From assembly GCF_029962835.1 (NCBI RefSeq), contig NC_080587.1, positions 51,923,528 through 51,987,527 on the forward strand: DNA of 64,000 bases, written 5' to 3'. Under the pieces are notes generated by a model. It searched no databases, was not told the origin of the DNA, and worked only from the letters and a program-made list of their open reading frames with translations. Shown here piece after piece: positions 10,774-21,899 of the stretch (position 1 is its first letter; every line of letters starts with the position of its first letter). The stretch is from Magnolia sinica. Lineage: Eukaryota > Streptophyta > Magnoliopsida > Magnoliales > Magnoliaceae. The position numbers and the translations under genes are program-made.

Positions 10774-11278
10774 GGGAAACGGATTCGCTACTCCCCTGCC
10801 ACCAGCCCGGTGGCTGGTGGTCGGTGCTGGGGCCACCATGATGTATGTGTTTCATTCATTAAGGCTTTATCCGAAAAATTAGAGGATATAAATCTCAGGT
10901 GTACCACACCACGGGCAAACAATAGCAATCGGATATTTACCATTAAAATCCTCCTAAGGCCCACTATACTGTTTATTTGACATCCAATCTGTTGATTAAG
11001 TCATACAGGCACAGATGAAGGGACAAAACAAAGATCAGCTTCATCCAAAACTTTTATGGCCCCAAAAGTTTTTTAATGGTTGACGCTCATTCAACACTGT
11101 TTCCCATACTGTGGTTCACTTGAGATTGGGATGTACCTGGGTTTTGGTTTCATACTGTGAAATGATATTAAAAAATATATGGACAGCTTGGATGAAACAC
11201 ATACATCATGGTGGGGCCCACAGTGCACTGACCACCAGCCATTGGCTAGTGGCAGGGGAAGTAGCCAATCCGTTTCCC
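10774..11278. mobile_element. MITE copy 1 (about 505 bp), long inverted ends
   Basis: The left end begins gggaaacggatt and the right end is its inverse; inverted similarity runs for about 60 bp and includes ccggtggctggtggtc against its partner near 11221-11250. The inner borders carry ggggccaccatgatgtatgtg and its inverse, as in the other copies. A possible 8 bp flanking repeat, cacgggag/cactggag, matches at 7 of 8 positions. No coding capacity is seen. Confidence 0.75.
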
Positions 11279-11672
11279 ACTGGAGTGTGCTCTGATCGAC
11301 GCAGGATTTCCTGCGAAAGCCTTCCTCCGCAAGGATACTGGGTGGGGCCCACTGAAATGTATGTGAGAAATTCATTCCTTTCATCCATTTTTCGAGCTCA
11401 TTTTAGATGTGAGACAAAAAATGAGACGGATACAAAACTCGAGGGGGTCACGCGAGAGGGGAAATAGGCGTAATAAATTTCCACCGTTGAAACCTTCCTA
11501 GGCTCAACCTTGTTTATATGCTATCCAAACCATTTAAAAGGTCATGCCAAATAGGATTAAGCCAAAAACGAAAAATGTAGACTGATACAGAACTTTTATG
11601 GCCATAAGAATAATTCAACGGTGCTCACGGAATGCCCAATATTTCCTCTCGTGTGGCCACTCAAGTGTTTTA

Positions 11673-12058
11673 TGTTGGAAATTATACAGATTAATGTATT
11701 TCTATATAATGTGGAAACCGAAAATTGTAAAATAATCAGAAATCAGGACAGGCTGAATCACGTCTGAAACGCTGTCCTTAAAGCATTATTTGCCCCTACT
11801 CAAGTGAATTGAGTATACTGATAGGTTACAGGCAAATAGCTTCTAGGATACGACGAGCCTGGTGTGGGTCTGCGTTCAGCAAACACGAAGGCCCACCAAA
11901 TGGAACTCAATTACACGCTTTCTGGCAGTATTACAGTATAAAGGAAAAAATTTCAAAAGAAGAAGAAAAGAAGAGAAAAAGAGTTTTGACTTCTGCAGAG
12001 TTCAGTTCAAATCTTCAGCCAGTGGTTCAGTTGAACCGTTCTAGACCACACCACTGGT
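11673..12058 (-). repeat. Truncated 3' LTR of the deleted copia element, 386 bp
   Basis: This block matches 13499-13884 base for base in length. I count about 10 differences in 386 bp, nine of them transitions, or roughly 97.4% identity. It retains the outer (U5) end but lacks the U3 and promoter part, which was lost together with the polypurine tract. Confidence 0.85.
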
Positions 12059-12141
12059 TCAGTTAGCCACTCAGACTTGTTGTCCCCTGCACTCGATATC
12101 CAGCTCGCATCAGTATATCCTTCCAATACGGCAGGGAACTC
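12059..12141 (-). pseudogene. Copia RNase H remnant joined to LTR sequence
   Basis: Translation of the minus strand gives LEGYTDASW and then DNKS, the copia RNase H start motif. It follows the protease frame directly and stops where LTR sequence begins at 12058. Two deletions are therefore implied: PR to RNase H, and RNase H to mid-LTR. Confidence 0.7.
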
Positions 12142-13476
12142 TTAATAAAATAGTCTTAAGTCTGAATAAAATAGTCCAGCGGATTCAATCATATACGCAG
12201 AAGTGCTATTTTCATTCAAAGAAAACTTAATCATTCCGTTACAAGCATATCCATTTCCGACAAAATTCTCATTTTTGGACAAAATCAGTTTACCTGACTC
12301 ATACACCACCCGTATGCCTGGTTTTCCCAGAAGATCTCCAGAAACTAAGTTTCGCCTCATGTCTAGGATGTGCAGTACATTAGTTAGAATCACTTTCTTT
12401 CCAGATGTGAATATCAGTTTGACAGTTCCTTTGCCGACGACCTTCGATCGGACTTTATTACCCATTTGAACTTCTTGACCATCGGTCAATTCCTCATAGG
12501 TTTTGAAGGCTGATTTGTCGTAGCACACATGTACAGTAGCGGCAGTATCATACCACCAACCTGAAACTTTGCCTTTGATGGTATTCACTTCAGTGACAAT
12601 AGTCACGATATCGCCTTCTTCTACTGCACTTGCCTCTTTTTTAGATTTGCGATAGCGGCATACTCGAGCATAGTGCCTGATTTTTCCACAGACATGGCAT
12701 GGGCCCTTGAACTTTCCATTCTTCTTTTGGGTGTTCTTCTTGAATTTTCCTTTATTAGGTTTCAGGGAATCATCCTTCTCGGAATGTTTGTTATTAGTGT
12801 TTTCTACAGCATGTACCTTAGACGAGGTATTCCCATTATCATTTTTTCTATCGCGGTTACGGGATTCTTCCTCAATCCTGAGGTGTTTCTGAATTTGTTC
12901 CAGTATGTAGTTTTCGATTTTATGCAACAACTTCTTTCTATAGTCTTTCCACATCCGTGGCAATTTGGCGATTATAGCCCCGACTTGGAATGATTCAGGA
13001 AGATCGATTTTTATCGCTTTGATTTTGTTTACTATTAGCTGTAGTTCTTGGATTTGGGGCAACAGCGGTTCATTATCTACCATGCTGAAGTCAAAATATC
13101 TAGCGATGAGAAACTTGTTGGTACCTTCTTCTTCAGCCTTGTATTTGAATTTCAGAGCGGCCCAGATCTCCTTTGCTGATGACGTCTGTTGGTACAGATC
13201 GTACAGGCGATCGGAGAGAGCATTCAGAATGTGTCCTCGACACAAGAGTTCGTCTTCGGCTCTTTTGGTGCGGGCAGCTACTTGTTCAGGTGTGTCGTTG
13301 TCAGATGCTTCAGGTAGTGCTTGCAAATTTGGATCTAATATGTAATAGATCTTCAGCGCCGTCAGGAGAAATTTCAGCTTGTCTTGTCATCTTGTAAAAT
13401 TGGTTCCATTGAACCGATCAAGACGTATCAAGTCCTGATTCATCAACTTAATGGATGAAACACTGTCGGTTTCCAT
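12142..13476 (-). pseudogene. gag-pol: Copia gag-protease frame with one internal stop
   Basis: I place the start at the ATG at 13476 (METDSVSSIKLMNQD), because the copia gag N-terminal region is continuous from there apart from a TGA at 13387-13389, where related proteins have Trp. A 394-codon open stretch follows. It contains the UBN2 gag region (KEIWAALKFKYKAEEEGTNKF), a CCHC knuckle CHVCGKIRHYARVC, and a protease segment GWWYDTAATVHVC in which D-T-A-A replaces the usual D-S/T-G-A. The frame ends after the protease at 12142; integrase and RT are absent. Apart from the single stop it is well preserved, matching the low LTR divergence. Confidence 0.85.
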
Positions 13477-13498
13477 CAGAAAAATAACATTTTAAAAT

Positions 13499-14767
13499 TG
13501 TTGGAAATTATACAGATTAATGTATTTCTGTATAATGTGGAAACCGAAAATTGCAAAATAATCAGAAATCAGGACAGGCTGAATCACGTCTGAAACACTG
13601 TCCTTAAAGCATTATTTGCTCCTACTCAAGTGAATTGAGTATGCTGATAGGTTACAAGCAAATAGCTTCTAGGATACGACGAGCCTGGTGTGGGTCTGCG
13701 TTCAGCAAACACGAAAGCCCACCAAATGGAACTCAATTACACGCTTTCTGGCAGTATTACAGTATAAAGGAAAAAATTTCAAAAGAAGAAGAAAAGAAGA
13801 GAAAAAGAGTTTTGACTTTTGCAGAGTTCAGTTCAAATCTTCAGCCACTGGTTCAGTTGAACCGTTCTAGACCACACCGCTGGTCTGTTCTTCAAGCTAA
13901 GATTTAAGCCTTGCTATGTTGCTGGAAACACTAGAATATATGAGTAGAGAGGGGCTGGCTGTCTCAGTTCGTATGGGTTTGCCGGAGTGAGTTGAGATGG
14001 TTTGGAAACTCATCCAGGTCCTCCTTTTATAGGCTATGGTGGCTAGGGGGTTATGGTCCAGAGACTTAAATTCCATTAAGCCATTTCTGGCTGCTGAAAA
14101 ACTAGCCGTTTTATGGCCGTTTTCTGACTGTTGTGCATGGACCATTAAGCTGCTGCATGCTGACTGTTGTGAGACAACAGCTAACCGTTTTCTATCTGTT
14201 GGGTTAGCCATACAGCAGTTACAGCTGGACCCTGCACTAATGGCTCAGCTGTTATAGTTTCTGCTGCAACAGCTCTTTTTAGTCCCTCTATTTATACTGA
14301 GAGATTTCTCTCTCAGTCCTTTAGTCTCTCTGCTAACCAGCCACCCGCCATAGCCACTTAGTCGCACCGCAACTCGCACACGTCTCGCTTCGGTTTGCTC
14401 AAGGTCGCGAAGGAGCGACCCTCTGTGACACGATGCGGACGTGTGAAGTGCGCCACTAGCGCCTTTATAGCCACACTGCCTCACATGCCCACGCCCTCGC
14501 ACCGAGCCCGTGACCGAGACCGAGCCCGTGCCCGAGCCCGAGCGTGCGTTACTGGAACACGCAAGATCCATAATCCACGGACTAGGTGTGTAAATATTAT
14601 AATACTCCACATCCTTCATATAAACCACAGATTTTTCTTTTCTCTTTTCCATGTAGGACTATTCCTAAAAAACCGCAGAAAAGTGTTTTTTCAAAACAAC
14701 TTTTTATATTATATATTATTTTATTATTAAAATATTTTTTTTATTAAAATCAATATTTTTTGCAACA
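13499..14767 (-). repeat. 5' LTR of the deleted copia element, 1269 bp
   Basis: It runs from TGTTGGAA at 13499 to GCAACA at 14767 on the plus strand, so it is bounded by TGTTG/CAACA. Positions 13499-13884 pair with the left LTR. A minus-strand TATA box lies at 14288-14296. The segment near 14500-14545 is a low-complexity GAGCCCGTGCCC-type repeat that creates false Arg-rich ORFs. Confidence 0.8.
14288..14296 (-). promoter_or_regulatory. Minus-strand TATA box in the 5' LTR
   Basis: Read on the minus strand the sequence is TATAAATAG, about 470 bp inside the LTR start, a plausible U3/R border for a 1.27 kb copia LTR. A second TATA-like string (minus-strand GCCTATAAAAGG) lies near 14022-14033. 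Confidence 0.5.
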
Positions 14768-15021
14768 TTTTATATACGTAGTTTTTGGTCGCATGTCATA
14801 AAATGAGATCTCAAAATGGATGGCCGGGGTGGATTTTACACAAACATCTCCTTGGGCCCCACCAGCATCCTTGCGCAGTAAATTCCTAGGAAAGCCTTTC
14901 GCAGGAAATCCGCATTCGTGCTCTAACAGTCGGGTGTAGTAACGAGCTAACTCGAAAAAACAAAACAAAAAAACAAAAAAAAAAACTCACGACTTTGGTG
15001 TGCGGCAGTACCCAATCTGCG

Positions 15022-15503
15022 CACGTGGATTTCCTTCGGTACCTTTCGCAGGAAGTTCTTAGGCTAGAAACTAAGTGGGGCACTGTGATGTTTGTAAGAA
15101 ATTTTCATTGTCCATCCATTTTGTGAGTTTATTTTAGGATATATTGTCAAAAATAAATTGTATTACTAATAGAAAATGTGGTCAGGGAAATTCTTACCAT
15201 CGAAAGTTTAATCCTTAAATGCTATCCATACTGTTAATAACATTATTCCTGTTAGGATATATAACTAAAAATAAAAATATTAGTATGAATCAAAACTTCC
15301 GTGACCCCATGAATATTTTAACTGTGAAAGTTTAATTATCATGTTTTCGGCTCACTTGAGCTTTGGATATGGTTAACTTTTAACATGTCTTAAAATCAAC
15401 TCACCAAACGCATTAACGGAAAGAATTTCTCACAAACATCCCAGTGCCCCACCTGGGTTCCACCGTAGGAACTCCAAAAGGCTTTCCTGCCAAATCCGCG
15501 TCC
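15022..15503. mobile_element. MITE copy 3 (about 480 bp)
   Basis: The left end, cacgtggatttccttcgg, and the right end, tcctgccaaatccgcgt, are imperfect inverses around a ggattt core. The inner borders have gtggggcactgtgatgtttg and its inverse near 15440. End positions are approximate and no target duplication was found. Confidence 0.55.
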
Positions 15504-15511
15504 CAGTACGC

Positions 15512-16042
15512 GAAATGGGAGTGCGTACTGAGTTACTTTTACGCTTACGTCATTTTTAGTAAACTCGGCTGGGCCCACGTGAATGTACGTGGATTATCCA
15601 CGCCGTCCATCCGTTATTACAGATCATTTTAGTAGATGAGTAAATATAAGTATTTCCAAAGTTAAAGTGGGCCACACCAAAGGAAACATGGCAATAATGA
15701 CATTCACGGTTAAAACCTTGCTAAGCCCAAAGTGATGTTTATTTGTCACCCAACATGTTCATGAGATAAAAAAGAAATGGATGAAAGAAAAACACAAATA
15801 TCAGCTTGATCCAAAACTTCTGTGGGCGCCAAGAAATTTTCAACGGCAAAATTTTAATTCACACAGTTTCCCATGGTGAGGTCCACTTGAGATTTGAATA
15901 TATTTCATTTTTGGGCTTCAACATCAAATCATCTGTTAAAATGGATGGACGGAGTAGATGAAATTAATAAATCACGGTGGACCGTACAGAGTTTACTCAG
16001 TACGCTTATCGTCCTGAGTTACTCAGTACGCAGTCCGCTTCC
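15512..16042. mobile_element. MITE copy 4 (about 531 bp)
   Basis: The inverted ends are gaaatgggagtgcgtactga (left) and tactcagtacgcagtccgct (right), with gcgtactgagttac/gttactcagtacgc as the clear core. The inner border reads ctgggcccacgtgaatgtac. The flanks ccagtacgc and ccaatccgc match at 7 of 9 positions. Confidence 0.65.
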
Positions 16043-16179
16043 CCAATCCGCGCCCCTTTTTTGGCCCTGTCAAACTGACTGCCCAACGGAATGATTCCGT
16101 GTCTAAGAAGATTTTAGCTTTCCATTTTATGATTCTCTTCCTTTTACGTTTTGTCTTCCTGCCGGCGCCGACATGCATA

Positions 16180-16709
16180 GGAAATCGGATTAGTACCGAG
16201 CTACTCAGCACGCTCTTGTCATACCGAGTAAACTCGTTTGGCCCACAGTAAATGCACGTGGTTTATCCATGCCGTCAATCAGTTGATTCAGATACCTTAA
16301 GGGGTTGAGCCCAAAATATCCAAAACTCAAGTTGATCATACAAGAAATAGTAGGAATAATTATTATTTCTACAGTTGAAACCTTGCTATGCCTCACAGTT
16401 ATATTTTTTTGTCATCTAAACTGTTCCTGACATCGTCCAGGCATAGATGAAGGGAAGAAATAAAAATAAACTTGATCTGGAGCTTATGTGGCCCTAAGAA
16501 TTTTTCAACACTTAGATGTTCAATTTATACTGTTTTCCATGGTGTGGTCCATCTAAGCTTTAGATACGCTTCATTTTAATATTAAGGTCCTAAAATTATC
16601 TTTTAAAATGGATGGGCGGCGCGGATAAAATACATAAATCATTGTGAACCTCGTCGAGTTTACTCAGTACGCTAAGCCTACCGAGTTACTCGGTACGCAA
16701 TCCGCTTCC
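16180..16709. mobile_element. MITE copy 5 (about 530 bp)
   Basis: The left end, ggaaatcggattagtaccga, pairs with the right end, ggtacgcaatccgcttcc. Inverted similarity continues about 60 bp through the ccgagtaaactcg/cgagtttactcag blocks. Its layout matches copy 4, its neighbour. I could not find a target duplication. Confidence 0.65.
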
Positions 16710-16943
16710 CAAACAGTCCAATGATCGAGCGGTCCATGTTCCGAAGTCTAGGAAGTCCGGCCGGAGGAGAGCGGACTAGTTGTTTATCGGGTAACACGTG
16801 TGGGGCCCACCTTAATGTTTTTGTTGTTTATCCATGCGGTCCATCTGTTTTTCCATTTAATTTTAGGAGGCCATACCAGACCTCAAGAAAATCGAAATTT
16901 CAGGTGAGCCATACCATTAGAAATCTCAGATGGACAACCGTAA

Positions 16944-17446
16944 GGAAAATGGGAGCCGAGTAGGTGTTACCGGGGTAACGCCACCCAACATTGTTGAATA
17001 TGTTGTATATCCACCCCGTCCATACGTTTTTCCAGCATAGTTTAGGACGTGATACCAAAGTTTTAAGTAGAGGTGGACCACACCTCATGAAACAGTGGTG
17101 AATGACCATTAAAAACTTTTTGTCAGTCTTAAAAAGTTTTGGATCAAGCCGATCATTGTATTTCCCCTCCATCCAGGTTTTGTTGACCTTATCAACGGGT
17201 TGGATGGCATATAAACCTTACGGCGGGACTTATGATGTTTTAAATGATAGGCGTTCAATCACCACTATGTTTCCTGTGATGTGGTCCAACTGAGATTTGA
17301 TCTGCTTAATTTTTGGGATCACTTCCTTAAAATGGGATGGAATAGCATGTGGACGGCTTGGATATACAAAGAGCTATCAAGGTGGGTCCCATTGTAAGGA
17401 TAATACCTACTAATGTGCCCGGATAACACCGAATCCACCCACTTCC
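16944..17446. mobile_element. MITE copy 6 (about 503 bp), preceded by a half copy
   Basis: The ends share ggtgttaccgg/ccggataacacc. The interior has the family blocks (tggaccacacctcatgaaac, then tccatccaggttttgttgac). A partial copy of the same family precedes it at about 16775-16943 (gtggggcccaccttaatg). The ends are more diverged than in copy 7. Confidence 0.5.
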
Positions 17447-17891
17447 AAGGAGAACATGCTCCTAACATGCGCTGGAGAAGCTGATGGACGGGATGGATTT
17501 CTCACGGACATACGTACCTTCGGACCGCACGGTCGATCAATTTTGACGGTAGTCCAGCGCCCAATTATCACATGCTTTCAAGTGTTTACATCCCCACATG
17601 ATCGAAGGCCAACTGGACGTAGATTTGTGAAAGTTTTGGACCGTCCGTTTTTGTGGGCCCATTAGCCTGAAAACTAACATAACACAGACTTTCTTAACCA
17701 TCCATTTTCTCGTTGAATTTTGAGAATTGACCATTTCCTTTCTAAACGTTCAGCCAATCGGAAACTATGCATCATCTGATCAATGTCACTATTGGGGATG
17801 ATCGGGCGATTTGAACCGTCCGTATCGACATTCATGTATGTCATGTGTAAAGTGGCAAGGGCTGTAGCACACTAGCACCCCAGTAAGGTCA

Positions 17892-18434
17892 GGAAGCGGA
17901 TTGCCTGTGGCACCCACCACAGGTATATCCTGTGGCACGAAATGGATCAAGCTTTGTGAGTCCCATCATGATGTATGTGTTCTATCCACGCCGTCCATCC
18001 GTTTCTCTTGTTCATTTTAGGACAGGAGCCCGAAAATAATGTGGATCTAAAGCTCAAGTGGGACACACCACAGAAAAAAGTGGGGATTGAACACCTAACA
18101 TTAAAAACTGATAAAAGTTTTGGATCAAGCTTATATTTGTGTTTTCCCTTCATCCAAGTCTCTGTGACGTTATGAACAGGTTGGATTGAAAATAAAATAT
18201 CATGGTGGGCCCTATTTTGATTTCAACGGTGAGTGTTCAATCACCCAGTTTCCTGTGGTGTGGTCCACTAGATCTCTAGGTTTGTATCATTTTTGGGCTC
18301 ATTCCCTCAAATGAGCTGGAAAAACGGATGAACGGCTTGGATAAAACATATATGTCATGGTGGGTCCAACAGAGATTGGACCACGTCGGGCCACAGGAAA
18401 TTCCTGTGGCACCCACTACAGGCAATCCGCTTTC
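17892..18434. mobile_element. MITE copy 7 (543 bp), Mutator-like ends and 9 bp target duplication
   Basis: This is the best-defined copy. The left terminus, ggaagcggattgcctgt (17892-17908), and the inverse of the right terminus (18418-18434) agree at 16 of 17 bases. The flanks are gtaaggtca (17883-17891) and gtgaggtca (18435-18443), 8 of 9 identical. A 9 bp duplication is typical of Mutator-like elements. It has no coding capacity; the interior is itself roughly palindromic (gatgtatgtgttctatcc and the inverse near 18340-18360). Confidence 0.85.
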
Positions 18435-18443
18435 GTGAGGTCA

Positions 18444-20990
18444 CTACCAAAGACAAAGGCTAGATCTTCACATGACAGCGTATCCTACTGACTCCTTTGA
18501 CCAATTTCAACCCAAAAATCACGTAGGAATTATTTGATATCGATGTATCAGGACCTGAATAATGTCCTTACTCGTCCATTATGCACAAATGGGGCCCACA
18601 ATCTCGTGATCCAGACCGTTTATATGATTTTCCAGCGGATAGAGGGTCGCCTAAAAAATTTTCCGGATCCGGCAGATTTCATTCGTCCTCACCTATGAAA
18701 TTCAGTTTGGAGAGTTCCTATGTTGTTCCCTTAGCCATTCGTTCAATACCACTGATAAAATGGTTCGAATGACCAACTATGAGAGTTTGTTTTTAATTTA
18801 CCTCCCATCCATTATGGGTTCCTTCAGATAAACGGTTGGGATCCTTAAACTAAGGGCCCTACATGTACAAACTGGGGTATCAGGACGCTATTAAAGTCAT
18901 GATTCATCAGTACCCAGGAAATAAATTTCTCTAGACATGAGACACAAAGATATGGTCCACCCAATCTCCACCCTACTAACTTTTCTAAAAGCCTACCGTT
19001 GGATGTGTGGCAATCTATCTTCAAGATTTTAACCACATATTTACACATCCAACACAACAAAGATCCGCGGCTGATATTTACCCCCAAATAGCGCTTCCTT
19101 CTTAGGACTACTGCAATGTTTAAAATAAGATGGGAGCGAGCTTCCCATCTCTCCTTCAACATATGCCAGAGAAAGTTCTTCCACCTCCATTCCGCTATGA
19201 ATTGATTCAAGGTGCAATGTGAGATACGTGTCAACTTGTCGCACGCGTGAGATATCCGGGCCATACTTTAGCTGGGCGATGCAGTAGCCCAAAAATCAGG
19301 CTGGTCCACACTTATCAGATGGGTGTCATTTGCACGTTGGGTACATTCCACTGGTCTTTTCTTCTAATCGCGCATTTTTCTCAAACTCATGAGGCCCACT
19401 TGATGATTCCACAATCCTGATTTTGGGGTCAGATAAGTATAGTTGATAGAGGGTTATGGTTTGGTAGGAAGAGAACTAATGTTCCGTTTGTAAGACATCG
19501 GAGCCATGCAAATAGTGGGCCCCACCACGATTTCACCTGGCGCAATAAAATTAGGCTTATAAACTCATCAGGCAGGCCCCACAATTCAAATAAAGGGATG
19601 GTCGGTAGGAGGCAATGTACACGTTTGCGACCTAAACTAGATTGGCCTGAGTTTTCTACGTAGGTTATCTTCATGGTGGGGGCACAAGTTTTGCACGGCC
19701 CAGATGTCCTGTACATGAGACCTTGGTAAGACAGAGAAGGTTGCATACTAAGCATACAGCAGCCTGCAGGTCATCTCAGCTCTCTTTGTGAATTGCAATG
19801 TTGCAGGCTTATACCAGCATGGTTGACAAGAGTATCACACTAGAACCTCATTCCTGGTACGATTTCATACCTTTCTTTTATTAGGAAAAAAAAAAAAAAG
19901 AAAAGCTCTATTGCTATGCTTATCTATTAATCAAGATATCAACCCAAAAACTAAATCTTGTCCACTCAACATGAGGGCCCAAATTTGGAAACAGGTGGAT
20001 GTATTAGACAGCTAAGTTCTAACTGTGACCCACCTGACCAATGGATCAACCTGATTACAGGTTTAGGGCATCTATATGGTGGTGCCGCTTTAATGGGTGG
20101 ATTGGATCTCAGACCTATAGTGCCATTGTGACACATGTGCGGCGTGTACATTAGCTTTATTGCACACACGAGTGGGCCTATCAAAGCTACATTCAAACTG
20201 TTTATTCCCTTTAATTCTCTATGATTATGATACATTTTATCATGCTTAGAACCAACAGCTTTAGCAAAATGGTAGGATCATGAATGATGTGATTACCTCG
20301 AGAAATCCTTATTATTGTACAATAAATACCAAACAGCTAACTAATTTTGGTAAGTAAGAATGGTACGTGCGTTCATGACTACATATCGCACTATATCAAG
20401 GGTGTTTCTGGTCTATATCGGACTGATACATCTGCATTATTCATGGGTGACACTGATACTTACCGCTCTGAGACTATACTTAAAACTGTGGGTGACATTG
20501 TAATGCTGCCATTGGGAACTCCCTTGGACATTTTATTGCAAAATAAGAAATAAAATAAAGATATTTCATAAGCCACTCTCCTTTAAGTACATATTTACTA
20601 GTGTTATGAAACTGACCCTTTTTTTAGAAGGTACAATATGATTAAAGAAAAGAGAGATAGCAACAAGAGATGCACCGAGGAAGAGTTTTTAGCTTAAACT
20701 GTAATTTGGAACTTGCCATGCTAAAAAGAAAATTCGTAGTTGATTAGTGCACGTGGAGATCAACCAATTGGGACCATCAGATCAGTGGACCATCTCAGCT
20801 CTTATCAATGAATAGATGGTTAGGATTGTGCATTTTGTTATTAATTCTCAACTGTTGACCAGTTCATTTGTAAAGAGGTATTAGGCTGGAAGATGAATTT
20901 GGAGAGGTTGTAAAGGAGTTAAGTGTCACCTCCAATTCTCATGATGATGCTGAGAATGAGCTATTCGTGGCGTGGAGAACCTGTCCCTAT
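18444..20990. other. About 2.5 kb with no recognised gene
   Basis: Only short frames occur here, such as 18845-19264 minus (139 codons), and they match nothing I recognise. GGGCCCAC-type blocks near 18590, 18860 and 19500 hint at more non-autonomous repeats, but I could not find their ends. A poly-A run lies at 19885-19900. Confidence 0.5.
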
Positions 20991-20999
20991 GGGTCAACC

Positions 21000-21500
21000 T
21001 CCAGGTAGATTCGGCTTCAGAAGAAGCAGATTACTTCCATTTAGTTAGTGAATTGGAGGGCGAGGAGGATACGGCACGTGAAGCAAAAAGAGGTAGAAAC
21101 AAAGCAAGGAGTAGAGTCTCACCAGGAGATTGGGATTAAGACAGACAAGCAGAGGAGACGGGCTAAGGAGTCCTGTATTCTCATTGAATGCGAGAGGGAA
21201 TGGTAACTGCCTAGAAAGTTAGGCACTTGCGGAAGTTAATCAGGAATCATAGATCTGCCACCCCAAATCCGGGGAGATATCTTCCTCGATAAGGTGGGGT
21301 CAGGGAATATCAGGAAATCCTAACTTTCGGGAGTTCCGCCTTTTGCTTGCTAGTGTTGGGTTTCTGTGTAGCAGGGGTATATGATAGGCGTGGGGAGCTT
21401 CCTGTGCCTTCCCCGCCCGAAAAATGTCTCCTGTATAGCGTTGATCCCATGTGAATAAAAGTTATATTAAAAAAAGGAAAAAGAAAAAAGAAAAAAGATC
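21000..21500 (+). pseudogene. LINE 3' end (ORF2 C-terminus and A-rich tail)
   Basis: The C-terminal tail RGDIFLDKVGSGNIRK ends at a stop at 21321-21323. It is the tail found after RNase H in the other LINEs of this window. A 3' UTR of about 140 bp follows, then taaaaaaaggaaaaagaaaa near 21470-21497, consistent with a LINE A-rich tail. Upstream coding sequence is too decayed to read with confidence. Confidence 0.6.
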
Positions 21501-21899
21501 TGCTTGGTCCAATAACCCATGTTCGGAAGTCCAAGCTTCCTTGAATTACTAGGAAGTTTGGTTTTGATTGGGTGATGGTAGACAATGTGATTGAGAATAA
21601 AATATGATGAGGCATACATTCTTCATTCCGGTTAACATCATTGTGGCCATTAGGCAAGCTTGATCTTCAAAGCACAGCTAATGGGAAGTCTTAAAAGTAG
21701 TGATGGTTTATTTAATTTTTACACACACGCCCTCACACCTACACACACCCCATGAGTACTCAACCCATGACCTCAGTGTTGAAACTTAGGGGGTTTACCA
21801 CTGAGCCCCTGAGCACGGACTATTAAAAAATAAAATAAAATAAAATAAAAAAGTGATAGTTACTGTGGTGTATGCCAGCACGGAGGAAAGAGTTGGCCA

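Larger units (their letters stand above)
11673..14767 (-). mobile_element. Deleted Ty1/copia element on the minus strand with perfect TTTTA target duplication
   Basis: The outer termini are TGTTG and CAACA. The 5 bp flanks are tttta at 11668-11672 and tttta at 14768-14772. Inside are a full 5' LTR (right), a gag-protease frame, a short RNase H remnant and a truncated 3' LTR (left). Integrase, RT and most of RNase H are missing. The element sits inside a MITE, whose two halves continue on either side. Confidence 0.85.
11296..14918. mobile_element. MITE copy 2, split by a copia insertion
   Basis: The left part (11296-11672) begins near gcaggatttcctgcgaaag and the right part (14773-14918) ends with its inverse, gcctttcgcaggaaatccgc. 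Joining the two flanks of the copia element gives about 523 bp, the usual length of the family. Imperfect 9 bp flanks, gtgctctga at 11287 and gtgctctaa at 14919, match at 8 of 9 positions. The end positions are approximate by a few bases. Confidence 0.65.

Noticed and set aside
11809..13907. Repeated frames at 11809-12066 and 13635-13907
   Set aside because: They are the same stretch of the two LTRs of the deleted copia element, not duplicated genes.
14395..14730. An Arg-rich frame (repeated RDRDRARAR)
   Set aside because: Produced by a GAGCCCGTGCCC-type low-complexity stretch inside the copia 5' LTR.
16171..16718. A 9 bp target duplication for MITE copy 5
   Set aside because: Flanks acatgcata and caaacagtc do not match at any nearby offset.
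18845..19264. Possible host gene on the minus strand (139 codons)
   Set aside because: No recognisable domain, no splice structure, and an overlapping frame of similar size; most likely chance or repeat sequence.
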